DNA of 64,000 nt, from assembly GCF_041261205.1 (NCBI RefSeq), contig NZ_JBGCCH010000040.1:17230-81229 (forward strand). Direction: 5' to 3'. This document shows positions 17,815-29,630 of the stretch, piece after piece. The notes below the pieces were generated by a model. The model was not told where the DNA came from. It saw nothing but the letters and a program-made list of their open reading frames with translations, and did no database searches. Position 1 is the stretch's first letter, and every line of letters starts with the position of its first letter. The DNA comes from Catenulispora sp. MAP5-51. Lineage in GTDB: Bacteria; Actinomycetota; Actinomycetes; Streptomycetales; Catenulisporaceae. The translations under genes and the position numbers were made by a program.

Positions 17815-19043
17815 TTCGCCGCGCCGATCTTCTTGTCCCACAGGTCGAACGCGGTGACCTGGGCCTGCGCGGGCAGCGAGTTGCGGATCGGGCCGGTGGA
17901 GGTCCAGGTGTCGAAGTCGGGGTCGCCGTACTTCTGGACGACCTGCTGCGAGGCGGCCGGGGCCTGGGACAGGGTCACGCCCTTGACCGCCGGGCCCGGG
18001 TAGAAGTAGCCCTGGTCGTACGTCGCAGCCTGCTGATCCGGGGTCAGGGCGAAGGCCAGCAGCCGCAGCACCGCGGTGAGGTGGTCGGCCGGGATGCCCT
18101 TGGGGATCACGCCGTACTGCGCGTCGCTGACCCAGGTCAGGTTGTCGAACTTGGCGACCTTCACCCCGGCCGGGACGGTGCCGGTGGCGCGCGGGTTGAT
18201 GTACCAGCCGGCGGTGGAGGCGATGATCCAGACGGTGCCCTGCGCGATGCCGGTCATCGTCGCGGAGGTCTTCGTCGGGTAGCTCTCGACGTACTTGCCC
18301 AGCTGCGCCAGGTAGTCCCAGGTCTTGGCCCACCCGTTGGTCGGATCGCTCGGGTCGGAGTCGCCGAGCAGGTATGGCAGACCCATGAGAAAGGTGCGGC
18401 CCGGTCCGGAGTTGCGGGGCTGGGCGTACTGGAACTTGCCGGGGTGCGCCTGGGCCCAGGCCAGCAGGGCGTCCGGCGTGGTCGGGGCTGTGGCGACCTT
18501 GCCCGGGTCGTACTCCAGCAGCGGCCCGGAGGGGGTGACCACCAGTTCGATGCCCTGGTCCTGGGCGAGCGCGGCCATGGAGGCGGCGGCCGGCTGGTAG
18601 TTCGCCATCAGGTTCGGGAAGAAGGTGTCGTAGTAGGGCTTGAGGTCGTACCAGAGCTGCTTCTCGATCCCGGCGGCCAAGCCGTCGGTTCCGGTGAGCA
18701 CCAGGTCGATCTGCACGTTCCCGCCCTGCTGCTGCGCCTGCACCTTCGGAGCCAGCTCCGGCGCGGTGCCGGTGCTGGTGGTGATGCCGGAGACGACCTC
18801 GGGGTGCCGGGCCTTGAACGCGTCCAGGATCGGCTGGGTCAGCTGCAGGTTCCCGGCCACGTCCAGGATGGTCAGCGCCACCGGCTTGGACGGCGCGGTG
18901 GCCAGCGTGCTCGGCGGCGCGGCCTTGGCAGAGCTCGACGATCCCGGTGCCCCGCAGGCGGACAGAACCGGAGCGGCGGCGGCGCCGGCGGCCAGCGAGC
19001 CGAGCAGGGTGCGGCGGGACATGGCTGTTTTGCGCACGGACAT
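17811..19043 (-). CDS. Extracellular solute-binding lipoprotein of the pectin operon
   Basis: A 410-residue substrate-binding protein. The N-terminus has a twin-Arg motif (SRRTLLGSLAAG) and a lipobox LSAC with Cys30 as the lipidation site. The rest is a type-1/2 periplasmic-binding fold (VALTILDVAGN, GIEKQLWYDLKPYYDTFFPNL, VWIIASTAGWYINP), of the kind paired with spermidine/iron-like ABC importers. The ligand is unknown; context suggests a pectin breakdown product. AAGGA lies 7 nt before the start. An 84-nt gap separates it from the dehydratase gene, the largest internal gap of the operon. Confidence 0.88.
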   Translation of the reverse strand: MSVRKTAMSRRTLLGSLAAGAAAAPVLSACGAPGSSSSAKAAPPSTLATAPSKPVALTILDVAGNLQLTQPILDAFKARHPEVVSGITTSTGTAPELAPKVQAQQQGGNVQIDLVLTGTDGLAAGIEKQLWYDLKPYYDTFFPNLMANYQPAAASMAALAQDQGIELVVTPSGPLLEYDPGKVATAPTTPDALLAWAQAHPGKFQYAQPRNSGPGRTFLMGLPYLLGDSDPSDPTNGWAKTWDYLAQLGKYVESYPTKTSATMTGIAQGTVWIIASTAGWYINPRATGTVPAGVKVAKFDNLTWVSDAQYGVIPKGIPADHLTAVLRLLAFALTPDQQAATYDQGYFYPGPAVKGVTLSQAPAASQQVVQKYGDPDFDTWTSTGPIRNSLPAQAQVTAFDLWDKKIGAAK

Positions 19044-19127
19044 AGGGGTGTCCTTCGCTTGGTGTCGGTGCGGAGCCGACGCCGCTGATGTGCGGCGGGG
19101 CTTGATGCTGAGACTGGAACTACGTGC

Positions 19128-20972
19128 TCAGTGCGGGTCCGGCACCGGGTTCACACCGGGCCGGGCAAGGAAGTCGAAGTCACAGCCCTGATTCGCCTGC
19201 GTGATGTGCTCGGCGTACAGGGATCCGTATCCGCGTTCGAACCGTGGCGCCGGGGCTTGCCAGGCCGCACGGCGTCGTTCGAGTTCGGCGTCGTCGACCT
19301 CCAGGCGCAGCGTGCGCGCCGGGACGTCCAGGGTGATCACATCGCCGGTCCGCACCAGCGCCAGCGGCCCGCCGGCGTGCGACTCCGGCGCGACGTGCAG
19401 GACGCAGGTCCCGTAGCTGGTGCCGCTCATCCGGGCGTCGGAGATCCGGACCAGGTCCTTCACGCCCTTCTTGAGCAGGTAGGCCGGGATCGGCAGCATC
19501 CCGTACTCCGGCATGCCGGGGCCGCCGAGCGGGCCCGCGCCGCGCAGCACCAGGACCGTGTCCTCGGTGACGCCCAGATCCGGGTCGTCGATGCGGGCCA
19601 GCAGGTCGGGGTAGGAGTCGAAGACGACCGCCGGTCCGGAGTGGGTGAGCAGGCGCGGCTCGGCGGCCAGGTGCTTGATCACCGCGCCGTCCGGGGCCAG
19701 GTTGCCGCGCAGGACCGCGACGCCGCCGTGCTCGGCCACCGGGTTGTCCGGCGTGCGGATCACCTCGGGGTCGTGGATCTGGCCATCAGCGTAGTACGCG
19801 CCGAAGGAGGTCCCGGCGACCGTCGGCCGGTCCGGGTGCAGGATCCCCGGGACCTCGGAAAGCTGGCGGAGCAAGGCTTTCAGGCCGCCTGCGTAGTAGA
19901 AGTCCTCCATCAGGAACCGCCCGACCGGCCGGACGTCGGCCAGCACCGGGACGCGCTCCCCGATCGCGTCGAAGTCGTCCAGCCGCAGTTCCACGCCGAG
20001 CCGGCCGGCCATCGCGATCAGGTGGATCAGGGCATTGGTGGAGCCGCTGAGCGTGAGCACGGTGGCCGCCGCGTCCTCGAACGCCTCGCGGGTCATGACC
20101 TGGTCCGGAGTGAGCCCTTCCAGCGCGATCGCGACCGCGCGCATGCCGGAGGCAGCAGCCATCCGGTGGTGCGCGGAGTCCACGGCCGGGATCGAGGACG
20201 CGCCGGGCAGAGACATGCCCAGGGCCTCGGCGCACGCGGTCATGGTCGAGGCCGTGCCCATCGTCATGCAGTGCCCGGGCGAGCGGGCCAGGCCGCACTC
20301 GACCTCGGCCATCTCGCACTCCCCCACGCGCCCGGCCCGGTACTCGTCGAAGTACCCGAACAGGTCGGTGCCGCTGCCGAGCGTCTTGCCCCGGTGGTGG
20401 CCGCGAAGCATGGGCCCGGCCGGGACGAACAGCGCCGGGAGCCCGGCGCTGGCGGCGCCCATGAGCAGCGCCGGCGTGGTCTTGTCGCAGCCGCCCATCA
20501 GCACCGCGCCGTCCACCGGGTAGGAGCGCAGCAGCTCCTCGGTCTCCATCGCCAGCAGGTTGCGGTAGAGCATCGGCGTGGGCTTCTGGAACGTCTCGGA
20601 CAGTGTGGACACCGGGAACTCCAGCGGGAACCCGCCGGCCTGCCACACCCCGCGCTTGACCTGCTCGGCCCGCTCGCGCAGGTGCATGTGGCAGGGGTTG
20701 ATGTCCGACCAGGTGTTCAGGATCGCGATGACCGGCTTGCCCAGGTGCTCCTCCGGCAGATAGCCGAGCTGGCGCATGCGGGAGCGGTGGCTGAAGGCAC
20801 GCAGGTGGCCGCCGGTCGCGCCCTCGCCGAACCAGGCCGCGCTGCGCAGCTGAACCGGGGCGCCATCAGCGTTTCCGGCTTCGTGTGTAGCTCGGTGGGT
20901 AGTCCTGTGGGCAGCTTCTTGGGTAGTCCCGTGGGCAGCTTGTCGGGTAGCCCGGTCGGGAGCGCCGGTCAC
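19128..20972 (-). CDS. IlvD/Edd-family sugar-acid dehydratase
   Basis: A 614-residue iron-sulfur dehydratase. Ligand cysteines are seen in SDINPCHMHL, LMGGCDKTTPALLMG and SPGHCMTMGTASTM. The C-terminal swivel has DARMSGTSYGTCVLHVAPESHAGGP. It resembles sugar-acid dehydratases (arabonate/xylonate type) rather than amino-acid IlvD. In this operon the missing step is galactarate to 5-keto-4-deoxyglucarate, which this enzyme could do; that is inference. Start is a GTG at 20970-20972, overlapping the upstream stop, with GCGGAGG 6 nt before it. The first ~35 residues are a degenerate Thr/His/Ala repeat (AHGTTQEAAHRTTHRATHEA) of no known use. Confidence 0.88.
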   Translation of the reverse strand: MTGAPDRATRQAAHGTTQEAAHRTTHRATHEAGNADGAPVQLRSAAWFGEGATGGHLRAFSHRSRMRQLGYLPEEHLGKPVIAILNTWSDINPCHMHLRERAEQVKRGVWQAGGFPLEFPVSTLSETFQKPTPMLYRNLLAMETEELLRSYPVDGAVLMGGCDKTTPALLMGAASAGLPALFVPAGPMLRGHHRGKTLGSGTDLFGYFDEYRAGRVGECEMAEVECGLARSPGHCMTMGTASTMTACAEALGMSLPGASSIPAVDSAHHRMAAASGMRAVAIALEGLTPDQVMTREAFEDAAATVLTLSGSTNALIHLIAMAGRLGVELRLDDFDAIGERVPVLADVRPVGRFLMEDFYYAGGLKALLRQLSEVPGILHPDRPTVAGTSFGAYYADGQIHDPEVIRTPDNPVAEHGGVAVLRGNLAPDGAVIKHLAAEPRLLTHSGPAVVFDSYPDLLARIDDPDLGVTEDTVLVLRGAGPLGGPGMPEYGMLPIPAYLLKKGVKDLVRISDARMSGTSYGTCVLHVAPESHAGGPLALVRTGDVITLDVPARTLRLEVDDAELERRRAAWQAPAPRFERGYGSLYAEHITQANQGCDFDFLARPGVNPVPDPH

Positions 20973-21913
20973 AGCCATCCTCCGCTCCGCCACTGGTCGA
21001 GCACGGCGGCGATCCGGTCCCGCACCGGCTGCGGCAGCGCGCGCGAGGGCGGACGCACGTCGCGGCCGATGAAGCCGAGCTGGGCCAGCGCCTCCTTCAC
21101 CACGCTGACGTTGTCCGCACTGGCATCGGCGGCCCGCAGCTCCTCGAACTCCCGGACCGTCTCCCAGAGCAGCATCGACTTGGCGAAGTCGCCGCCGCGC
21201 AACGCGTCCAGCATCGCCGCGGACAGCCGGGGCGCGACGTTGACCAGCCCGGAGGTGAAACCGGTCGCGCCGACGGCCCAGTAGCCCGGCGCGGACAGCT
21301 CGGCGAGCCCGGCGATCCAGGCGAAGGCCTCCAGACCGGCGTCGCGCGCCACCGAGGCGAAGCGCACCGGGTCCGGGACCGCGTACTTCACCCCGATCAC
21401 GTTCGGGCTGTGCCGGGCCAGCGTGGCTATGTGCTCCCCGGCCACGCGCTCGTCGCGGATGTAGAGGATGACGCCGAGCCCGGGCACCGCGTCGGCGATG
21501 ACGCGGTGGTACTCGATCCAGCCCTCGGCGGAGCGGTAGGGGTGCACCGGCTGGTGGATCATCAGGGCACTGGCGCCCACGTCGGCGGCGTGGCGTGCGG
21601 CGTCGACCGCGCTGGCGATGTCCAGGCCGACGCCGGCCACCACCTCGGCCCGGCCGTCCACGGCCTCGACCGTCGATTCCACCGCCCGCCGCTTCTCCGG
21701 CTCGCTGAGAGTGTAGAACTCGCCGGTGTTGCCGTTCGGCGTCACGGCCTGGACGCCGTCCTGGACCAGGCGGCGGATCAGCGCGGCGTGCCCGGGCCAG
21801 TCGACGCCGCCGTCGGGGGCGAAGGGGGTGGCCGGGATCGCCACCACCGTCGCCAGCCGGGCCCGCAGGCTGTCCAACGGGGACGGCGCAGCGTCTTCCG
21901 ATGCGGTGGTCAT
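20969..21913 (-). CDS. DapA-family 5-dehydro-4-deoxyglucarate dehydratase-like enzyme
   Basis: A 314-residue (beta/alpha)8 aldolase/dehydratase. Typical blocks are VVAIPATPFAPDGGVD, NGNTGEFYTLSEPEKRR, the Tyr strand LGVILYIRD and the Schiff-base Lys in VIGVKYAVPDP. It fits KdgD-type enzymes, which turn 5-keto-4-deoxyglucarate into 2-oxoglutarate semialdehyde with loss of CO2 and water. Beside uronate dehydrogenase and a sugar-acid dehydratase this completes an oxidative galacturonate route, except for the semialdehyde dehydrogenase, which is absent here. Start 21913 has ACGGAGCGG at good distance; an earlier ATG at 21961 overlaps the regulator stop and is possible. Confidence 0.85.
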   Translation of the reverse strand: MTTASEDAAPSPLDSLRARLATVVAIPATPFAPDGGVDWPGHAALIRRLVQDGVQAVTPNGNTGEFYTLSEPEKRRAVESTVEAVDGRAEVVAGVGLDIASAVDAARHAADVGASALMIHQPVHPYRSAEGWIEYHRVIADAVPGLGVILYIRDERVAGEHIATLARHSPNVIGVKYAVPDPVRFASVARDAGLEAFAWIAGLAELSAPGYWAVGATGFTSGLVNVAPRLSAAMLDALRGGDFAKSMLLWETVREFEELRAADASADNVSVVKEALAQLGFIGRDVRPPSRALPQPVRDRIAAVLDQWRSGGWL

Positions 21914-21957
21914 GGATATCCGCTCCGTTTCTTCTTCGGCCGGTCGGCTCAGGTGGT

Positions 21958-22626
21958 TCATGCGGCGTCCTCGGCGAAGTTGCGCGCCACGAAGGAGCTG
22001 ATGTGGCTGCGCATCAGGTTCCTGACCTCTTCGGCCTTCCCGCGCTCGGCCGCCGCGAGGATCGCGCGGTGCTCCGCGGCCTCCCTTTCCCACGACGGCC
22101 GCTGGGCCCACGCCGCGGCGGACACCAGGGCGGTCTGGTCGCGCAGGTCGTCCAAAGTCCGTACCAGCAACGGATTTCCGCATCCGAGGTACATCTCGCG
22201 GTGGAACACCCGGTTGGCCAGGGACCGCTCGGCGGCGTCGGCCGAGCGGTCGGCGGCCTCCAGCGCGCGCCGTGCCGCCGACCAGTCGCCGCTGGCGGCG
22301 ACGGTCCGTCCGGCCGCCACCGGCTCCAGCAGAAGCCGCATGTCGTATATGCAGCGCGCGTGCGCACGGTCCATCTCCCGTACCGCGCCGCCTTTATAAG
22401 GACTCGTCGTCACCAGCCCGGTCCCGGCCAGCGTCTTGAGCGCCTCGCGCACCGGGGTCTTGGACACCCCGAGGTGGGCGGCCAGCTCGGTCTCCACCAG
22501 CGGCTGCCCGGGCTTGAGCTCGCCGGCCAGGATCGCGTGCTTGATAGCCGCCAGCACCGCCTCGGTGCGAGACGGCAGCGCGCCGGGCGGGGATCCCATG
22601 GGGGATGACAGAGCCAGATCGGGCAT
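21958..22626 (-). CDS. GntR/FCD regulator of the pectin operon
   Basis: A 222-residue regulator and first gene of the operon. The winged helix spans ~20-90 (AVLAAIKHAILAGEL, LVETELAAHLGVSKTPVREALKTLAGTGLV). The FCD domain is ~100-215 (DMRLLLEPVAAGRTVA, RVFHREMYLGCGNPLL, EHRAILAAAERG). FCD proteins in uronate clusters commonly sense the uronate or an aldarate. Start 22626 has GGAG 6 nt upstream. A perfect palindrome 25 nt before the start is the likely binding site, giving autoregulation of the whole operon. Confidence 0.88.
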   Translation of the reverse strand: MPDLALSSPMGSPPGALPSRTEAVLAAIKHAILAGELKPGQPLVETELAAHLGVSKTPVREALKTLAGTGLVTTSPYKGGAVREMDRAHARCIYDMRLLLEPVAAGRTVAASGDWSAARRALEAADRSADAAERSLANRVFHREMYLGCGNPLLVRTLDDLRDQTALVSAAAWAQRPSWEREAAEHRAILAAAERGKAEEVRNLMRSHISSFVARNFAEDAA

Positions 22627-22650
22627 CGCGACTCCAGAGAGGTTCGTCAG

Positions 22651-22666
22651 ATCTCATATATGAGAT
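22651..22666. promoter_or_regulatory. Palindromic operator of the pectin operon
   Basis: ATCTCATATATGAGAT is a perfect 16-bp palindrome, strikingly AT-rich for this DNA. It sits 25 nt upstream of the first gene of the operon. Short palindromes of this kind are typical for FCD-type GntR regulators. It faces the plus-strand esterase gene on the other side, so it may serve both. Confidence 0.7.
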
Positions 22667-22733
22667 GCTGTGGGAGCCTAAGCCTGGCGGCCAGGCCCGT
22701 CAAGGCTCTGCGGAACGTCCGGACCAGGTTCGG

Positions 22734-22743
22734 CGAAACTTTC
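22734..22743. promoter_or_regulatory. CGAAACTTTC box upstream of the CBM2 esterase
   Basis: The sequence CGAAACTTTC lies ~137 nt before the esterase start. A near-identical box, CGAAAGTTTC, precedes the next cellulase gene. It resembles the CGAAA/TTTCG repeats reported upstream of streptomycete hemicellulase genes, so it may bind a shared (hemi)cellulose regulator. One mismatch from a full palindrome. Confidence 0.4.
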
Positions 22744-22879
22744 ATATCTGGCATGCGAGCAGGCAGGGCGAACGTCCCGTTCCCGCCGCATCGCTTGGCT
22801 CCCGGGCGCGTCCGTTCCTAGCGTGAGGCGCAGGCCGCTGAACCGACTCGGCGGCACTTCGCAGTGCGCAGGAGGTCCC

Positions 22880-26133
<3,254 letters not shown>

Positions 26134-26153
26134 GGTAGCAGTCTGGTTTGGCA

Positions 26154-26196
26154 GGGCTCTGCGGAGGCGGGGAAGCGATGGGTCTCCGCAGGGCCC
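26154..26196. terminator. Bidirectional hairpin terminator
   Basis: A 13-bp stem with one G-U pair (26154-26166 with 26184-26196) and a 17-nt loop sits 20 nt after the GH5 stop. It lies ahead of the convergent serine hydrolase, so it can serve both. Confidence 0.7.
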
Positions 26197-26237
26197 GTTC
26201 CCTTATGGGGACTACGGTTTCCTGAAGCGCTGCCGCG

Positions 26238-27674
26238 TCAGCTCCGGCGGGCCGGCCACTCGGCCTGGCGGCGCCCGGGATCGGCGACGGCGGCCAGCGA
26301 GCTGATCGAGCGGGCCATGAGCGGCATCGTGCGCCACTGGGCGTCGAAGGTTCCGGTGCGCAGGTCGCAGGTGATGAGGAGCTTGTGCGGGGTCTGGGTG
26401 AACTGCAGGTGCACCGTGACCGTGTCCTCGGCGGTCCGGGTGGCGCGGGCCGTCAGGTGGCCGGTCGGGGGCGGCCAGGCGCCTGCGAGGAGCGGCAGTG
26501 TCGTGGTGGTGCCGTCCTGTTCGTGCAGGGTCAGGGTGTGTGGCGTGAGGCCGATTCGCTCGAGTTTGCGAAGCACTGAGGTGGCGGCGGTGAACTCTGA
26601 TTCGGAGACCTCGTCGCCGTCGGGGAACGGCAGCTGCAATGCGGTCAGGCGGTGCGCGAGCGCTGCGTCGGCCGCCTCCGAGCCCTCGCGGTCGAAGGCG
26701 GGCAACAGGTGCGTCCACGCCGCGTCGAGCACGGCTTGCATGTCCTCGGCCTCGCCGGTCATGGCCAGGACGGCGTCCTGTTCGGGCAGGACGACGCAGA
26801 GCTGTCCGCACGCGCCGTCGCCGCGGTAGCCGTGGCGGGACATCCAGAACTGGAAGCCGTAGCCCTGGGCCCAATCCGATTCCGGGCCGCCCCAGTTGCT
26901 GCTGTCGACCTGGGTCCGGGTGGCTTCGGCGACCCATTCCGGCGCCAGTAGTTGCCGCCCTTCCCACGCGCCGCCTTGGAGGTACAGCTGGCCGAGGCGT
27001 GCGACGGTTTCGGTGGTGGCGTGCAGTCCGGCGAAGCCGATGTCGCGGCCGGGCGGGTGCTGGAGCCAGAACATCTCATCGATCCCGTCGATGCCCAGCG
27101 GTTCGAGGAGGCGGGGACGCAGGTAGTCCAGCAGGGTGGATCCGGTGACGCGTTGGACGATCGCGCCGAGCACGTGAGTGGTGGTTTGGCTGTAGGCGAA
27201 GGTGACGCCGGGGGTGCCGTCCGGCGGGTCGAGCAGGAAGCCGCGGACGGGCTCGTCGTGGTCGATGTCCAGGGCCCGGTTCCACTGCTCGGTGGTGTGC
27301 CCGGCGGACATGGAGGCGATGTGCCGGACCAGGATCGACCGGCTGCGCGGATCGGTGACCTCGGCGTCGAGTTCCGGGAAGTAGGACAGGACCGGGGCGT
27401 CGAGGTCCAGGAGCTTGTCCGCCCAGGCCAGTCCGGCGGCGGTGGAGGTGAAGCTCTTGCTCAGCGAGTAGAGCTGGTGCAGCCCTCGCGCGCTGTACGG
27501 CGACCACCAGGCCTCTGCGATGACGTGGCCGTGGCGCAGCAGCATGACGCTGTGCGGCTCGATGCCGGCCACGCCATCGACGGCTTCGAGGGCGTCGAGG
27601 GCGTCGAGGAAGGCGACGATGCCGTGGGCGTCAGTGGCCTGCGATGACGGGGCGGAGCGGGGCAGGGCGGTCAT
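26238..27674 (-). CDS. Beta-lactamase/DD-peptidase-fold serine hydrolase
   Basis: A 478-residue class C beta-lactamase-like protein (EstB/penicillin-binding group). The SxxK motif is YSLSKS with nucleophile Ser70. The second motif is YSQ in FAYSQTTTHVLG near residue 167. The third, KTG-like, is not obvious. Conserved LRPRLLEPLGI and GGAWEGRQLLAPEWVAEAT are present. A ~130-residue C-terminal beta-rich extension (TLHEQDGTTTTLPLLAGAWPP) is added. No signal peptide, so probably a cytoplasmic esterase or peptidase rather than an antibiotic-resistance enzyme. Confidence 0.85.
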   Translation of the reverse strand: MTALPRSAPSSQATDAHGIVAFLDALDALEAVDGVAGIEPHSVMLLRHGHVIAEAWWSPYSARGLHQLYSLSKSFTSTAAGLAWADKLLDLDAPVLSYFPELDAEVTDPRSRSILVRHIASMSAGHTTEQWNRALDIDHDEPVRGFLLDPPDGTPGVTFAYSQTTTHVLGAIVQRVTGSTLLDYLRPRLLEPLGIDGIDEMFWLQHPPGRDIGFAGLHATTETVARLGQLYLQGGAWEGRQLLAPEWVAEATRTQVDSSNWGGPESDWAQGYGFQFWMSRHGYRGDGACGQLCVVLPEQDAVLAMTGEAEDMQAVLDAAWTHLLPAFDREGSEAADAALAHRLTALQLPFPDGDEVSESEFTAATSVLRKLERIGLTPHTLTLHEQDGTTTTLPLLAGAWPPPTGHLTARATRTAEDTVTVHLQFTQTPHKLLITCDLRTGTFDAQWRTMPLMARSISSLAAVADPGRRQAEWPARRS

Positions 27675-27783
27675 CGGGACTCCGGTCTACCGTTCTACGG
27701 TCTATGGGAATGCGTGTGGCCGGACTGTGCGCGTCCAGTCCTGGACCTTCCCTACCGGAATCCGGAAAATGTGCGCAAGCGGC

Positions 27784-28722
<939 letters not shown>

Positions 28723-28864
28723 GGCGCGATCCTGACGGGCGAAATGGTCCGCCGCAACAAGATTTCGGCTTGGGTCTAGCTCGGCTCTGTGTCGCCCTCC
28801 GAAACCAGGGCACCGACGGCGCGTTCCCCAACCCGATGGGTGTGATCCTAGCGACGCCGCGTAG

Positions 28865-29575
28865 CTAGCGGTGGCCGGGCGGGTGCAGAACGCTCATCCA
28901 GATGTGCGTGAGGACGTCTACCAGGGCATCCTCGTCGTCGAACGGCTCGACCCCGATCGCCGCGAGATAGTACAGGCGCTCGCCGAGCCACGTCAGGGCG
29001 GCGGCCAGGTGCTCGGTGTTGGCGCCGGTGTCGGTATTGGCGCCGGCATCGGTGCTTGCACTGGCATCGGCGCCAGCGTCAGTGCCCTGATCCGCCGCGA
29101 TCCGTTCGGCGGTCGCGCCGGTGAAGGCGCCCATGAGGCTCAGCCAGAGCTCGCCGAGCTCCTCGTCGCTCCGCCAGTTCTCGACCACCGCCCGCAGCAC
29201 CGGTGCCTCGGCGCGCCACAGCTTCGCGCCTTCGCTGATGCCGTGGCGGATGGTCTCGCGGGGGTCGTCGGTGGCGGCCAGCCAGGGTTCGGCGGCGGTC
29301 TGGCCGCGGGAGACGGCGCGCCGGGTCAGTTCGGCGAGTACCTGGTGCTTGCCGGCGAAGTAGAAGTAGAAGCTGCCCCGCGCCACGCCCGCGGCGGTGA
29401 GGATGTCGGCCACGCTGAGCTCGTCGAAGCGGCGTTCGTCCAGCAGGCGGCGGGTCGCGGCGAGGATGGCCTCGCGGACCTCCCGGTCGTCGTGTCCTGT
29501 TCGGGCCGCTGCCGTCCGACGTGCCGGATTCGCCTCCTGTGCCATGGCCGTCATGGTAGCGAGAGCCGTGGACAT
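28865..29575 (-). CDS. TetR-family repressor
   Basis: A 236-residue regulator. The HTH is at ~35-80 (REAILAATRRLLDERRFDELSVADILTAAGVARGSFYFYFAGKHQVLAEL). A helical ligand domain follows, interrupted by an Asp/Ala/Gly/Thr/Asn low-complexity insert (GTDAGADASASTDAGANTDTGANTE, about 165-190). The start is unclear: ATG at 29575 has no RBS, and ATGs 24 and 33 nt further in are possible. It is divergent from the aldo/keto reductase, with tandem operators between, so it should repress both. Confidence 0.85.
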   Translation of the reverse strand: MSTALATMTAMAQEANPARRTAAARTGHDDREVREAILAATRRLLDERRFDELSVADILTAAGVARGSFYFYFAGKHQVLAELTRRAVSRGQTAAEPWLAATDDPRETIRHGISEGAKLWRAEAPVLRAVVENWRSDEELGELWLSLMGAFTGATAERIAADQGTDAGADASASTDAGANTDTGANTEHLAAALTWLGERLYYLAAIGVEPFDDEDALVDVLTHIWMSVLHPPGHR

Positions 29576-29579
29576 GGCG

Positions 29580-29610
29580 TCTAGACATAACGTCTAGACA
29601 GACTGTCTAG
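29580..29610. promoter_or_regulatory. Two overlapping palindromic operators (TetR/AKR)
   Basis: TCTAGACataacGTCTAGA (29580-29598) and CTAGACAGaCTGTCTAG (29594-29610) are each perfect inverted repeats and share the middle CTAGA half. They fill the short gap between the divergent TetR and reductase genes. Three TCTAGAC-type half-sites allow two dimers to bind side by side, as seen for QacR/TetR-like repressors. Confidence 0.8.
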
Positions 29611-29624
29611 CCGCTGGGTATCTT
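29595..29624 (+). promoter_or_regulatory. Predicted promoter of the aldo/keto reductase, leaderless
   Basis: TAGACA (29595-29600) as -35 and TATCTT (29619-29624) as -10 are 18 bp apart. Seven bases after the -10 lies the A of the ATG, and no Shine-Dalgarno sequence is present. This predicts a leaderless mRNA whose -35 box lies inside the second operator, so repressor would block polymerase. Confidence 0.5.
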
Positions 29625-29630
29625 CGCCCC

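Noticed and set aside
16657..18333. Longer start for the importer ATPase (558 codons)
   Set aside because: The extra ~170 codons are out of frame with and antisense-free copies of the solute-binding gene region. The GTG at 17812-17814 in a GTGA overlap fits the family start.
19131..21284. 717-codon plus-strand frame over the dehydratase and KdgD-like genes
   Set aside because: Shadow frame; the minus strand encodes conserved enzymes over the same bases.
26238..27674. Antibiotic-resistance beta-lactamase
   Set aside because: SxxK is present, but there is no export signal and a large extra domain, so an esterase/peptidase role is more likely.
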